Part shown: piece after piece, positions 33,784 through 42,394 of the stretch | How positions within the stretch are numbered: the stretch's first letter is position 1 | How the letters are laid out: each line of letters opens with the position of its first letter | Assembly (NCBI RefSeq): GCF_000472385.1 | Contig: NZ_AWZU01000032.1 | Span: 154-64,153 of the forward strand | DNA: 64,000 nucleotides | Source: Bradyrhizobium sp. ARR65 | GTDB taxonomy: Bacteria; Pseudomonadota; Alphaproteobacteria; Rhizobiales; Xanthobacteraceae | Reading direction: 5' to 3' | The notes under the pieces: generated by a model | What the model was told of the DNA's origin: nothing | The model's database searches: none | What the model saw: only the letters and a program-made list of their open reading frames with translations | Program-made: the position numbers and the translations under genes

Positions 33784-35133
33784 TTACGCCACGTTGCGCT
33801 TGCCTTGCGCGCGCGAGGGAATGGCGCGCAAGGGGATCTGCATGCGCACGACGAGGCCCTGCGGTGCGCGGTCGTGTAACGACAGTTCGCCGCCATGGGC
33901 GAGCGCGATGGCGCGCGCGATCGATAAGCCGAGCCCGAAGCCCGTGCATTCATCATCCATGTTGCGAGCGTCATCGCCGCGCACGAAGGGTTCCAGCATC
34001 GAGGCCTTGTTGGCGTCGGAAATGCCCGGACCGTCGTCGGCGACATCGATGGTCATGCTGTCGGCACACAGCGTCAGGCTGATCGTAACCTCGGCGCCGA
34101 ACCGCACCGCGTTTTCGACGAGATTGGTGACCCCGCGACGCAAATCGTCCGGTCGCCCCATCGCCATCGCATGATCGGGGCCGACATAGCTCACGCGACG
34201 GCCCATGTCGGAGAATTGATCGCTCACGAGCTGCAGCGTGCTTGCGACATCGACCAGCGTAAACGATTCGAGCCTGCGGTCGTTGCGCAGGAACGAGAGC
34301 ACGGACTCCAGCATCGACAGCATCTGGTCAAGATCAGCCTGCATGCGGCCGCGGCTGATATCGTCCTCGATGAATTCGGTGCGCAGGCGCATCCGCGTGA
34401 GCGGCGTGCGCAAATCATGGCTGATCGCCGCCAGCATCCGGGTGCGATCGTCGATCAATCCGGTGATCCGCTGTCGCATTCGGTTCAGCGCCTTGGCTAC
34501 GGCGCGGATTTCCTCGGGCCCGCGTTCGGGGAGGGCCGCGGAAGTGCCATCCAGGCTGAAGCTCTCGGCGGCTTTGGCGAAGGAGGACAGCGGCCTCGCC
34601 AGCGCCCGTGCCGCCCACAGGCCGAGCAGGGTGACGCAGATGACCGCAAACATCAGCGTGTTCATCAGCGGGCTGCCCCAGAACGGTCCGGGTCGCATCG
34701 CCTGCGGAACAGTTGCTGCGACGGCCTCACCGTCGGGCAGGACGACGGCGAGTCTTTGCGAATCGTTGCCGGTCGACAGCCTGACGACGCGATACTCCGT
34801 CGGCAGATGCAGCAGGTGATGCAGCGCGCGATCTTCGGCTCGGCTTGTTGCGGGCACCGAGGCGGGCGCCAATTTTTCGAAGGAGAGTTGCGGAAACGCC
34901 CGCTCGACATCTGCGAGCAGACGTGGCCGCTCCGATGTCGGAGCGGCGCCGAGCAATTGGGCCGCCGCCGCGAACCGACTGTGCAGGTGCCAGGGCTGAG
35001 GGTGGGAGTCGTCCAGCCGATGCGCGAGGAAGATCGCGGTAATGATCAGGTGCAGCACGAGGATCGAAACGATCACCAGCGCTGCGAGCTGTCCGCCGAT
35101 GGCCCTGAGATTCAGAAACCCGAACGGCGTCAT
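33784..35133 (-). CDS. EnvZ-like sensor histidine kinase
   Basis: 449 residues. TM1 (about 14-37), a periplasmic domain of about 115 residues, TM2 (about 156-176), HAMP (about 178-230), HisKA with the phospho-acceptor H239 in AAISHDLRTPLTRMR, then HATPase_c with NLVENAVRFG, DDGPGISD and GFGLGLSIARAIALAHGG. It autophosphorylates and passes phosphate to the OmpR-like regulator encoded directly upstream (one base apart). The EnvZ-type H-box LxxISHDLRTPLTR suggests envelope or osmotic sensing, but the signal is unknown. Confidence 0.95.
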   Translation of the reverse strand: MTPFGFLNLRAIGGQLAALVIVSILVLHLIITAIFLAHRLDDSHPQPWHLHSRFAAAAQLLGAAPTSERPRLLADVERAFPQLSFEKLAPASVPATSRAEDRALHHLLHLPTEYRVVRLSTGNDSQRLAVVLPDGEAVAATVPQAMRPGPFWGSPLMNTLMFAVICVTLLGLWAARALARPLSSFAKAAESFSLDGTSAALPERGPEEIRAVAKALNRMRQRITGLIDDRTRMLAAISHDLRTPLTRMRLRTEFIEDDISRGRMQADLDQMLSMLESVLSFLRNDRRLESFTLVDVASTLQLVSDQFSDMGRRVSYVGPDHAMAMGRPDDLRRGVTNLVENAVRFGAEVTISLTLCADSMTIDVADDGPGISDANKASMLEPFVRGDDARNMDDECTGFGLGLSIARAIALAHGGELSLHDRAPQGLVVRMQIPLRAIPSRAQGKRNVA

Positions 35134-35134
35134 G

Positions 35135-35875
35135 TCAGAGGTTCGAAGCTGATGCGACCGCTTCGACCCGGGGCGTGAAGATGTAGCCCCCGGACCGCAC
35201 GGTCTTGATCAGCGTCGCCTCCTGCGGATCCGGCTCTATCTTGCGGCGGATGCGGCTGACCAGCACGTCGATGCTGCGCTCGAACGAGCCTGCGCTGCGG
35301 CCCTGCGTCAGATCGAGCAGGCTGTCCCGCGAAAGCACGCGGCCCGGCCGCTCGCAAAAGGTGCGCAGCAGGTCGAATTCGGCGCTGGTCATCGCCACCC
35401 GCGCGCCCGCCGGATTGCGCAATTCGCGGAGGCGGAAATCGATATGCCAGCCCTGAAACGACAGAGCGGTTGCGCCTTCGACGGCGTAGGCGTTGCGGGC
35501 CGCCGCCTGACGGCGCAGCACGGCCTTGATGCGTGCGAGGAGTTCGCGCGGATTGAACGGCTTCGGCATGTAGTCGTCGGCGCCCATCTCGAGCCCGACG
35601 ATGCGGTCGACGTCCTCGCCGCGCGCGGTCAGCATGATGATGGGCACGGTCGATTCCGCGCGCACCTTGCGGCAGAGGCTCAGCCCGTCCTCGCCCGGCA
35701 GCATCACGTCGAGGATCAGAAGGTCGACGCGATGGTCGGTCATGGCGCGTGCCATCTCCCGGCCGTCGGCGGCAGTGGTGACGTTGCAGGCATTGGTGCG
35801 CAGATACTTCGCAATCAGCGCGCGCGTTTCGCGGTCGTCTTCAACGACGAGAATGTTGGGCGATAGGCTGACCAT
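35135..35875 (-). CDS. OmpR/PhoB-family response regulator
   Basis: 246 residues. Receiver domain with D56 (DLLILDVMLPGEDGL), acidic pocket EDD near 12-14 and conserved Lys (DYMPKPFNPREL). The C-terminal winged helix (about 150-235) ends RIRRKIEPDPQEATLIKTVRSGGYIF. The ATG at 35875 is used; a GTG two codons upstream is possible. First gene of the two-component operon. A CtrA-like sequence lies about 100 bp upstream. Confidence 0.95.
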   Translation of the reverse strand: MVSLSPNILVVEDDRETRALIAKYLRTNACNVTTAADGREMARAMTDHRVDLLILDVMLPGEDGLSLCRKVRAESTVPIIMLTARGEDVDRIVGLEMGADDYMPKPFNPRELLARIKAVLRRQAAARNAYAVEGATALSFQGWHIDFRLRELRNPAGARVAMTSAEFDLLRTFCERPGRVLSRDSLLDLTQGRSAGSFERSIDVLVSRIRRKIEPDPQEATLIKTVRSGGYIFTPRVEAVASASNL

Positions 35876-36009
35876 ACTCACTTTTGTCGGTGATTCGGCC
35901 GGTTTGGGGAAAGTTTTTTGTTTCTAAACGTTTCTGCCGGGGCCGCCGCAACAGCCGGCAACATGCGACAAGGCCGCGTTAATATGGTTAATTCAGGGTC
36001 GGCGCGTCC

Positions 36010-36116
36010 TAGAGCGTGATCCGGAAAAGTGTGTAGCGGTTTTCCGAAAAGATCATGCTCAATCAAAGAGCTAAAGCGCGATGACGATACAACTCAATCT
36101 CATCGCGCTTTAGCTG
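36010..36116. repeat. RIME-like rhizobial repeat
   Basis: CTAGAGCGTGATCCGGAAAAGTGTG...GGTTTTCCGAAAAGATCATGCTC plus a second hairpin with arms AGCTAAAGCGCGATGA and TCATCGCGCTTTAGCT. The first half matches the widespread palindromic element of Rhizobiales intergenic DNA that I recall as RIME. It ends about 18 bp before the start of the Ser-rich protein gene. Confidence 0.75.
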
Positions 36117-36133
36117 AGAAATTGGAGCCGCCC

Positions 36134-36709
36134 ATGACCACGATCTCTTCGCTTTCCAGCACCGCGTACCAATCGCCTCTGCAAAAGCTCGAGGCGGAAT
36201 TGCAGTCCGAAGTCGCGGACGGCACCGTCAGCTCGTCGGATGCCTCGGCGCTGTCTTCGGCGCTGAAGGACATCGATTCCGAGCTGCAGGCGGGCAGCAG
36301 CCAGAGCGGATCGACCACATCCTCTCCGGGAGATCTGCAGACTAAGATCGACGATCTGATCCAGAACAAAGTGTCCTCGGGCAAGCTGACCAGCGATCAG
36401 GCGAGCGAACTGAAAGGCGTGTTCAAGGCGGCCTTCGGCAACGGTGCCGGCGGGCCGCCTCCCGCAAGCGATGACGGCAGCACCACGAGCGCCAACAACT
36501 CATCATCCACCAGCTCATCATCGAGCGGCAGCACGAGCGGCTCGTCGGACACGACTACTGCCGAGTTGCTGCAGCAGTTCCTGCAGTTGCTGCAGTCTTC
36601 GCTCTCCAGCTCCGCCTCTTCTTCGACTACCTACAACGCCAATGGCGGCACCAGCACATCCGACCGCGGCTCCTCGCTGTCGGCGGTTCTTGTCGACTAC
36701 CGCACCTGA
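36134..36709 (+). CDS. Ser/Thr-rich low-complexity protein
   Basis: 191 residues. The N-terminal half has two helix pairs with similar spacing (SPLQKLEAELQSEVADGTVSSSDASALSSALKDIDSEL and GDLQTKIDDLIQNKVSSGKLTSDQASELKGVFKAAFG), suggesting internal duplication of a helical unit. A Ser/Thr/Gly tract (about 110-140) and a Leu/Ser-rich stretch (ELLQQFLQLLQSSLSSSASSS) follow. No signal peptide or TM. GGAG precedes the ATG. I recall similar Bradyrhizobium proteins of unknown function. Confidence 0.75.
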   Translation: MTTISSLSSTAYQSPLQKLEAELQSEVADGTVSSSDASALSSALKDIDSELQAGSSQSGSTTSSPGDLQTKIDDLIQNKVSSGKLTSDQASELKGVFKAAFGNGAGGPPPASDDGSTTSANNSSSTSSSSSGSTSGSSDTTTAELLQQFLQLLQSSLSSSASSSTTYNANGGTSTSDRGSSLSAVLVDYRT

Positions 36710-36843
36710 GCTGCGGGCAGCTTGCGCTTCGGGAGCCATCCTCAGCGACAAAAGATGGCTGTCGCTGCTCGGCGGAACCCGCAACTGGCAGCGCAGCGGA
36801 ACTCCTTTGCCGCTGTGCAACTTGGAATTCGACAATCGCGGCC

Positions 36844-36870
36844 GGAACCGCGCATCGGCAATCGGGGTTT
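36844..36870 (+). promoter_or_regulatory. Possible EcfG-type promoter of the PRC-barrel gene
   Basis: GGAAC, 17 bases, then GGTT, close to the GGAAC-N16-18-CGTT general-stress promoter pattern of alphaproteobacteria, 36 bp before the ATG of a PRC-barrel protein. The -10 part is imperfect. Confidence 0.35.
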
Positions 36871-36905
36871 CTTCTCCACCTTTTGTCTAATGAGGGAGAG
36901 AAGAG

Positions 36906-37403
36906 ATGCTACTGAAATATATCACCGCCGGCGTGGTCGGTTCGGCGTTGCTGGCGACGGCCGCGTTCGCGGAGCCGCCCGCAGCGATTTCGCAGTCTGA
37001 TCTCCACGGCACCTGGCGCGCGTCGAAGGTGGTAGGCCTCAGCGTCTACAATGACAACAATGAGAAGATCGGCGCGATCAACGATCTCTTGATGGACAAG
37101 GGCGGCTCGATCAAGGCGGCCGTAATCGGCGTCGGCGGCTTCCTCGGCGTGGGCGAGCGCCTCGTCGCCGTGTCCTTTGACAAGATGAAGTTCTCGGACG
37201 AGCCGGTTTCCTCCGCCACCGCGTCGAACACGAGCCCGCCCGGCAACCGTCCGCCTTCGACCACGACCACCGGCTCTGCGACCACCGGCTCGCCGTCATC
37301 GGCCAACGCGTCCAAATCCAATCCCTGGTATCCGGACCACGCGGTCTTCAATGCCAGCAAGGACGATCTAAACAAGATGGCGGAGTTCAAATACAGCGAG
37401 TAG
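36906..37403 (+). CDS. PRC-barrel domain protein, exported
   Basis: 165 residues. A signal peptide (MLLKYITAGVVGSALLATAAFA) precedes a PRC-barrel (about 35-100) with ASKVVGLSVYNDNNEKIGAINDLLMDKGGSIKAAVIGVGGFLGVGERLVAVSF. A Thr/Ser/Pro/Asn-rich linker (about 100-140) and a short C-terminal helix follow. PRC-barrels are small beta domains in photosynthetic reaction centre H subunits, RimM and many stress-induced periplasmic proteins. Start supported by GGGAGAGAAGAG. Confidence 0.9.
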   Translation: MLLKYITAGVVGSALLATAAFAEPPAAISQSDLHGTWRASKVVGLSVYNDNNEKIGAINDLLMDKGGSIKAAVIGVGGFLGVGERLVAVSFDKMKFSDEPVSSATASNTSPPGNRPPSTTTTGSATTGSPSSANASKSNPWYPDHAVFNASKDDLNKMAEFKYSE

Positions 37404-37599
37404 GGTGGTCGCCCATCTCAAACACAGCGCGCCCGATCCGGCCGGGCGCGCTTTATTGTGCTTCGTCGTCCTTTCGGTTCGCGCCATCGCCAATGCACCG
37501 GGTGCGACGCAGCCTTTCGGCGCGGTTCTGGCGGTGTTAGCCTTGCGTCGGCAGGGAGCACCCTGCTCCCTGTTGCTTCACAGCGGACGGGAGGACGGC

Positions 37600-37815
37600 A
37601 TGACCGATAGCGTCTACAAAGTCATCGAAGTGATCGGTACCAGCAAGGAATCCTGGGAGAGGGCGGCCGCAAACGCGGTCGAGCAAGCTTCAAAATCTCT
37701 TCGTGACCTTCGCGTCGCGGAAGTTGTCGAACTCGATTTGCAGTTGGATGCCACGGGAAAGGTCGAAGCCTATCGCTCCAAGCTCAACCTTTCGTTCAAG
37801 TTCGAGGGCACCTGA
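37600..37815 (+). CDS. Dodecin family flavin-binding protein
   Basis: 71 residues, typical. VYKVIEVIGTSKESWERAAANAVEQASKSLRDLRVAEVVELDLQLDATGKVEAYRSKLNLSFKFE is the complete dodecin fold (strand-helix-strand-strand), including the flavin-stacking Trp (SWERA). It forms dodecamers that store riboflavin or FMN and limit flavin phototoxicity. The ATG has GGGAGGA upstream. Confidence 0.95.
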   Translation: MTDSVYKVIEVIGTSKESWERAAANAVEQASKSLRDLRVAEVVELDLQLDATGKVEAYRSKLNLSFKFEGT

Positions 37816-37824
37816 AGTGGCTTT

Positions 37825-37910
37825 GTAGGGTGGGCAAGCGCACGCGTGCCCACTGCGGCGAGCGGCGACGCCTAGGGTGGCACGGCGGTGAAGCGCCTTT
37901 GCCCACCCCA
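37825..37910. repeat. Family B repeat, copy 4
   Basis: GTAGGGTGGGCAAGCGCACGCGTGCCCAC followed by CTAGGGTGGCACGGCGGTGAAGCGCCTTTGCCCACCC. Two inverted modules between the dodecin and substrate-binding-protein genes. Confidence 0.75.
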
Positions 37911-37922
37911 TGCATCCTTTTG

Positions 37923-38002
37923 CGTCATTCCAGGCATCGCGCAGCGATGAACCTGCAATCTCGAGGTTCCGGGTTCGCTGCTGCGCAGCGCCCCGGAACG
38001 AC
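37923..38002. repeat. Palindromic intergenic repeat, family A copy 7
   Basis: GTCATTCCAGG ... CTGCAATCTCGAGG ... GCGCCCCGGAACGAC, directly after a family B copy. Confidence 0.75.
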
Positions 38003-38024
38003 GGCGATCACCGTTGATAGACGG

Positions 38025-39239
38025 TCAGCCCTTCACCAGCGGACAGCCACCCTTGTCCAGCGGACGGAACGCCTCGTCGCCGGGGACGGTGGTGATCAGC
38101 TTGTAGAGGTCCCACTCGCTCTTGGACTCCTCCGGCTTCTTGACCTCGAACAGATTCATATCGTGGACCATGCGACCGTCGATGCGGATCTTGCCGTTCT
38201 TCGCAAAGAAGTCGTTGATCGGCATCGCGCGCATCTGCGCCATCACCTTCGGGGCTTCATCGGTGCCGATGGCGTCGATCGCCTTCAAATAGTGCATCGT
38301 CGCCGAATAGAGACCGGCCTGAATCATGGTCGGCATGTGTCCGACCTTGTCGTAGAAGCGCTTTGAGAAGGCGCGCGTCTCGTCGTCCTTGTCCCAGTAG
38401 AAGGCGTCGGTCACGATCAGCCCCTGCGTCGCTTTGATGCCAAGCGCATGCACGTCGGTGATCTCCATCAAGAGCGCGATCATCTTCTGCGTCGGCGTGA
38501 TGCCGAATTCGGCCGCCTGCTTCAGCGCGTTGGTGGTGTCGCCGCCGGCATTGGCGAGCGCAACCACCTTGGCTTTCGAGGCCTGGGCCTGCAGCAGGAA
38601 GGAGGAGAAGTCGGAATTGTTGAGGGGATGGCGGACATCGCCGAGCACCTTGCCGCCGCTTTCCTTGACCACGTTCGCCGCATCACGCTCCAGCGCCTGG
38701 CCGAAAGCGTAATCGGCGGTGAGGAAGAACCAGGTGTCCTCGCCGCGCTTGACCATCGCCTTGCCGGCGACATTCGACAGCGCGTAGGTGTCGTAGGTCC
38801 AGTGCACCGTGTTGGGCGAGCAGGCGGAGCCGGTCAGATCGGAGCTGCCGCCGCCGGAATTGATGTGGATCTTGTTCTTCTCACGGGTCAGCGCCGAGAT
38901 CGGCAGCGCCACCGATGAGGTCGGCACGTCGAAGATGGCGTCCACCTTTTCATTGTCGTACCAGTTGCGCGCAATGGAAACGCCGACGTCCGGCTTGTTC
39001 TGGTGGTCGGCATAGACCACCTCGACGGGCTTGCCTTTGACCTTGCTGCCATAATCGGCGACCGCCATCTGGACCGCGGCCACCGAGCCCTTGCCGGTCG
39101 CATCGGCATAGAGGCTCGACATGTCCGTGAGCACGCCGATCTTGACGACGTCGTCGGAGATAGTTTGTGCATGGGCGGGGATGGCCAGTGCCGCGAAAGC
39201 AAATCCCGCCGTGAGTGATGCGGCAAGTCGTTTCATCAT
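38025..39239 (-). CDS. ABC transporter substrate-binding protein, LivK/branched-chain amino-acid type
   Basis: 404 residues. Signal peptide (MMKRLAASLTAGFAFAALAIPAHA), then a periplasmic binding protein fold: DVVKIGVLTDMSSLYADATGKGSVAAVQMAVADYG, GVSIARNWYDNEKVDAIFDVPTSSVALPIS, WFFLTADYAFGQALERDAANVVKESGGKVLGDVRHPLNN, VDAFYW(D) and MVHDMNLFEVKKPEESKSEWDLYKLI. The Ser cluster (NSGGGSSDLTG) resembles the ligand-carboxylate pocket. The permease and ATPase genes are absent nearby, so it is an orphan that must use a remote transporter. Confidence 0.93.
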   Translation of the reverse strand: MMKRLAASLTAGFAFAALAIPAHAQTISDDVVKIGVLTDMSSLYADATGKGSVAAVQMAVADYGSKVKGKPVEVVYADHQNKPDVGVSIARNWYDNEKVDAIFDVPTSSVALPISALTREKNKIHINSGGGSSDLTGSACSPNTVHWTYDTYALSNVAGKAMVKRGEDTWFFLTADYAFGQALERDAANVVKESGGKVLGDVRHPLNNSDFSSFLLQAQASKAKVVALANAGGDTTNALKQAAEFGITPTQKMIALLMEITDVHALGIKATQGLIVTDAFYWDKDDETRAFSKRFYDKVGHMPTMIQAGLYSATMHYLKAIDAIGTDEAPKVMAQMRAMPINDFFAKNGKIRIDGRMVHDMNLFEVKKPEESKSEWDLYKLITTVPGDEAFRPLDKGGCPLVKG

Positions 39240-39369
39240 TGTTCTCCCTACTTGTGTTGTTGTTTAAGCGGCTTAAGGACGGCCGCTACTTGCCACATCC
39301 GTCCCGCCACGCAAAGCCAAAGGCGAGGAAAATCAACGCGAACGGTGAACAAAAAGGTGGGCGGATCCT

Positions 39370-39556
39370 GTTGGCAGATGCCTTGCTTACCTCGCCCGCT
39401 CGCGAGGAGAGGTCGACGCGCCAACGGGTCCGCGCGAAGCGCGGCCCAATGACAGGCTCTGCGCGGCGGGTGAGCGGCTCTCCACAAGTGCACTCGCGAA
39501 GACAGCCTCTCACCGCGACCCTCTCCCCGTGAAGAACGGGGGGAGGGAGAAGATCC
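39370..39556. repeat. CTCACCxxxACCCTCTCCCC-type repeat (family E) in a gene-free gap
   Basis: The sequence CTCACCGCGACCCTCTCCCCGTGAAGAACGGGGGGAGGGAG at its right end and TGCCTTGCTTACCTCGCCCGCTC...GCGGGTGAGCGGC at its left resemble a repeat common in alphaproteobacterial intergenic DNA. The gap 39240-39557 otherwise holds only the promoter region of the binding-protein gene. Confidence 0.55.
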
Positions 39557-39557
39557 C

Positions 39558-41129
39558 TTACAACCCCGGCAGCTTGGTCACATAGACGTTGATCGAGCCT
39601 TCCGCCTGCGCGATCACGCGCAGCGTCTTGGCATCAAAGGCGATGTCGGCGAGCCTGAGATCATTGATCTTGCTTTCCACTCGCACCCCATCGTCGGTCT
39701 TCTGAAAATCCGCGATCGCTTCCGCGATCTTCTGCTTGGCATTGGCGGCGAACGGCTTCAAGTCAACGATCGACCTTTCGTACAGCGCCTGCTGCAGTCG
39801 CGGCATCACTGCGCGGGCCGCGGCCCCGAGCAGACCGAAGGCCGCCTCCGATTCGACGGCAAGCTGGATATCGGTGAAGTGCAGCGTCTGCTGTGCCCCG
39901 TCCAGCACGGGCCTGCCCCAGATGTGCACGGTCGCGTCGGTGCCGAACCCGAAGAAGCTCTTCTTCTCCTTCGCGTGCACCACAAGCGAGATCAAAAGCC
40001 GATCGCCGGACGGTGCGACCGTCGCGTGCTTGACGGTGACGTCGACCGGCCCCGAGCCGTCCTCCGGAAAGGTCTTGCCGGCAAATTGCGTCTCGACGAT
40101 CTTGTTGATCTCGGTGAAAGGCAGATCGATCGGCACGCCGATGCTCAAGCCGCCCGGAGTCGGCGGCACGATGGTGATCTTGTCGGGGAAGGGACAGTCA
40201 GGTTTGGTCGGCATCGGGGTGATCCGTGTCTCCGCCTCGATCCCCAGCGTCAGGGTCAAGGCGGAGGTATCGATCTGCGGCTGTGCCGCGATGGCGCGGG
40301 TCGGGCGCATTTCCAGCCACAGCGCCGGCATCGCGGCCGTCGCGCCCGCGCCCTGCAGCGGCAGCGAGCGGCACGCCTTGACCCATTGCACGCGCGCGTT
40401 CTTCTCGAGCGTGGGATCGTTGCGAATCCTCGTGCTCACCGCCTCGAGCTGCTCGCCGACGGTCTTGTCGATGAAGGGCTTGACCTGCGCCGGCACGTTG
40501 ACATGCGCGCCCGCGAGCGAAAGGTCGGTGTCGCCGAGCGTAACCTGGGCGCCGAAATTCGGCTCCAAGTGCCAGGCGGCGGCGAACTTCGGCCGCGCGG
40601 TGATGGTGACGTTGCCCTTGATCTCGGCGTTGGCGTTGATCGCCTTGATGTTGACGCTGCCGAGCTGTCTTGCCGCGTTAGCCCCCAGCAGTCCGCCGAT
40701 CGCATCGGTGATCGCGCCGGTCGCCTTCGACGACAGCGCGCCGGTGACGTTCAGCTTTCCGGTGAGCGGGGTCGAGAGCGACAGCATGTCCTGTCCGCCG
40801 CTCGCGGTGATTGGTCCGCGCGAGGCGGTCCAGCCGACCTCGGCATTCTGCAGCACCTGCGCTACCAATGGATTGTCGGCCTTGCCGGCGAAATTCTTCT
40901 GCGTGCCGCGCTCGGCGGCATCGCGAATGGCGGCGAGCGTGATCGTCACCGGCGCAACGACGAAGGAGCTGCGCGAAACCGGTGGCAACGGCGCCGGTTC
41001 GGCGATGGCGGGAGCTTTCACCGCACCGCCTGGCGCCAGCCAGTCCATCAGCTTGAGGCTCACCAGAAACGACAGCACGATCACGCCGAATGCGAGTCCG
41101 ATCGCTTTGAGCCTTTTGTCCAGACGCAT
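39558..41129 (-). CDS. DUF4403 family protein
   Basis: 523 residues. An N-terminal membrane anchor (about 10-28, AIGLAFGVIVLSFLVSLKLMDWLAPG) is followed by a long beta-rich domain with repeated lipid-transfer-like pattern (VNVPAQVKPFIDKTVGEQLEAVSTRI, PIDLPFTEINKIVETQFAGKTF, LVVHAKEKKSFFGFGTDATVHIWGRP). DUF4403 resembles bacterial relatives of tubular lipid-binding (TULIP) proteins. Location is the inner membrane with the domain in the periplasm. Orphan gene. The ATG at 41129 is preferred; upstream codons are Pro-rich. Confidence 0.9.
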   Translation of the reverse strand: MRLDKRLKAIGLAFGVIVLSFLVSLKLMDWLAPGGAVKAPAIAEPAPLPPVSRSSFVVAPVTITLAAIRDAAERGTQKNFAGKADNPLVAQVLQNAEVGWTASRGPITASGGQDMLSLSTPLTGKLNVTGALSSKATGAITDAIGGLLGANAARQLGSVNIKAINANAEIKGNVTITARPKFAAAWHLEPNFGAQVTLGDTDLSLAGAHVNVPAQVKPFIDKTVGEQLEAVSTRIRNDPTLEKNARVQWVKACRSLPLQGAGATAAMPALWLEMRPTRAIAAQPQIDTSALTLTLGIEAETRITPMPTKPDCPFPDKITIVPPTPGGLSIGVPIDLPFTEINKIVETQFAGKTFPEDGSGPVDVTVKHATVAPSGDRLLISLVVHAKEKKSFFGFGTDATVHIWGRPVLDGAQQTLHFTDIQLAVESEAAFGLLGAAARAVMPRLQQALYERSIVDLKPFAANAKQKIAEAIADFQKTDDGVRVESKINDLRLADIAFDAKTLRVIAQAEGSINVYVTKLPGL

Positions 41130-41320
41130 TGTCGCCCCGAAAGGAATCGAGCTGGAAGTTTTACAGGGCTGGGTGAGCCCGCGCCAGACCGGCGCCGGGG
41201 CCGATTTACCCAAACGAAAGCGGCCTGGGCGAGGCGGAGCCGCTTTATCCACCTGTATGGAACTTAATGTGCACGCGAAACGGCTTCAGTTCACCTGCCG
41301 CGCGCATCGCCGGAAACAGG

Positions 41321-42229
41321 TCAGCGCAGAATCCCCGGTAAATGCTCTTCGAGCAGCGAGAGGACCGCGCGTATCCTTGGCGCAATGGGCCTTGCCGCCG
41401 GGTAGAGAGCGTGCAGATCGAAACCCGGGACGGCAAACTCGGGCAGGACCTCCGTGAGCCGTCCGCTGGCGAGATCCTCGGTGCAGACAGGCTCCTGTAG
41501 AACGCCGATGCCGGCTCCGCCGAGCAGGAGTGCATGTACGGGGCGCCAATGGCTCATGTTGAGTGCGATCTGGATCGGAGCCGGTTCGGTCTGCTGGCCG
41601 TTCGAGACCAACGGGAGCTGACCGTTGTTGAACAGGCCGGTCACGCGGACGAAGGGATGATCGATCAGTTCGGCCGGTTTCGCCGGTCTTCCGTGTCGGA
41701 GGAGATAGTCCGGCGCTGCCACCAGCACACGGCGCACGTGGCCAAGGCGGCGCGCGACGAAGCTGCCTTCGCCGCAATCCCCAAGCCGCAACGAGATATC
41801 GACGCCTTCGGTCACCGGATCGACAACCCGATCATTGAGCACGAGATCGATCTTCAGATGCGGATGACGGTCCCGCAGGCGGAGCAGGAGCGGCGGCAAG
41901 ACCACCTCACCCACGCCATGCGGCGCGGCCATACGGATTCTGCCTCGCATGGATTTGTGTTGGCTCGCGGCATCTTGGGCGACGGCGGCCACCGCATCGT
42001 CGGCCACCTCCAGCGCATGTTTACTGCGCTCATAGAAGGCGACTCCCGCGTCGGTGAGCGAAATCTTGCGCGTATTCCGTCGCAGCAGGCGTGTGCCCAG
42101 ATGACTCTCCAGCCGCTCGATGCGCTCGCTCACCGCCGGCTGGCCCATGCCGAGGTCGCGGGCCGCTGCGGACATGCTGCCCCGCTCCACGACCCTGACA
42201 TAAACGCGCATCGCTACCAACAAGTCCAT
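41321..42229 (-). CDS. LysR-family transcriptional regulator
   Basis: 302 residues. The N-terminal winged helix (MDLLVAMRVYVRVVERGSMSAAARDLGMGQPAVSERIERLESHLGTRLLRRNTRKISLTDAG) and the substrate-binding domain (about 95-300) match the family, closest to the CrgA/DhcR-like group. It is divergent from an AHL-lactonase-like gene with 165 bp between starts, so that is its likely target, with autoregulation. The inducer is unknown. Confidence 0.94.
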   Translation of the reverse strand: MDLLVAMRVYVRVVERGSMSAAARDLGMGQPAVSERIERLESHLGTRLLRRNTRKISLTDAGVAFYERSKHALEVADDAVAAVAQDAASQHKSMRGRIRMAAPHGVGEVVLPPLLLRLRDRHPHLKIDLVLNDRVVDPVTEGVDISLRLGDCGEGSFVARRLGHVRRVLVAAPDYLLRHGRPAKPAELIDHPFVRVTGLFNNGQLPLVSNGQQTEPAPIQIALNMSHWRPVHALLLGGAGIGVLQEPVCTEDLASGRLTEVLPEFAVPGFDLHALYPAARPIAPRIRAVLSLLEEHLPGILR

Positions 42230-42394
42230 GCACGCAACATATCGGCTCAGCCAATAAATGTAATCTGACGATCCGGTCTACCGGCTGCGCGGCGGATCGC
42301 CGTAACAGGCGTCGGGCACGGCCAGTTCGCTGCCCGCTTCCGCGACAGCGCGGAGATATCGGCGGCTTTGCCCGCCTCAACGGCGAGAAGGTGC

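Noticed and set aside
39736..41457. 573- and 462-codon open frames antisense to the DUF4403 gene
   Set aside because: Shadow frames; the minus-strand protein has a membrane anchor and family motifs.
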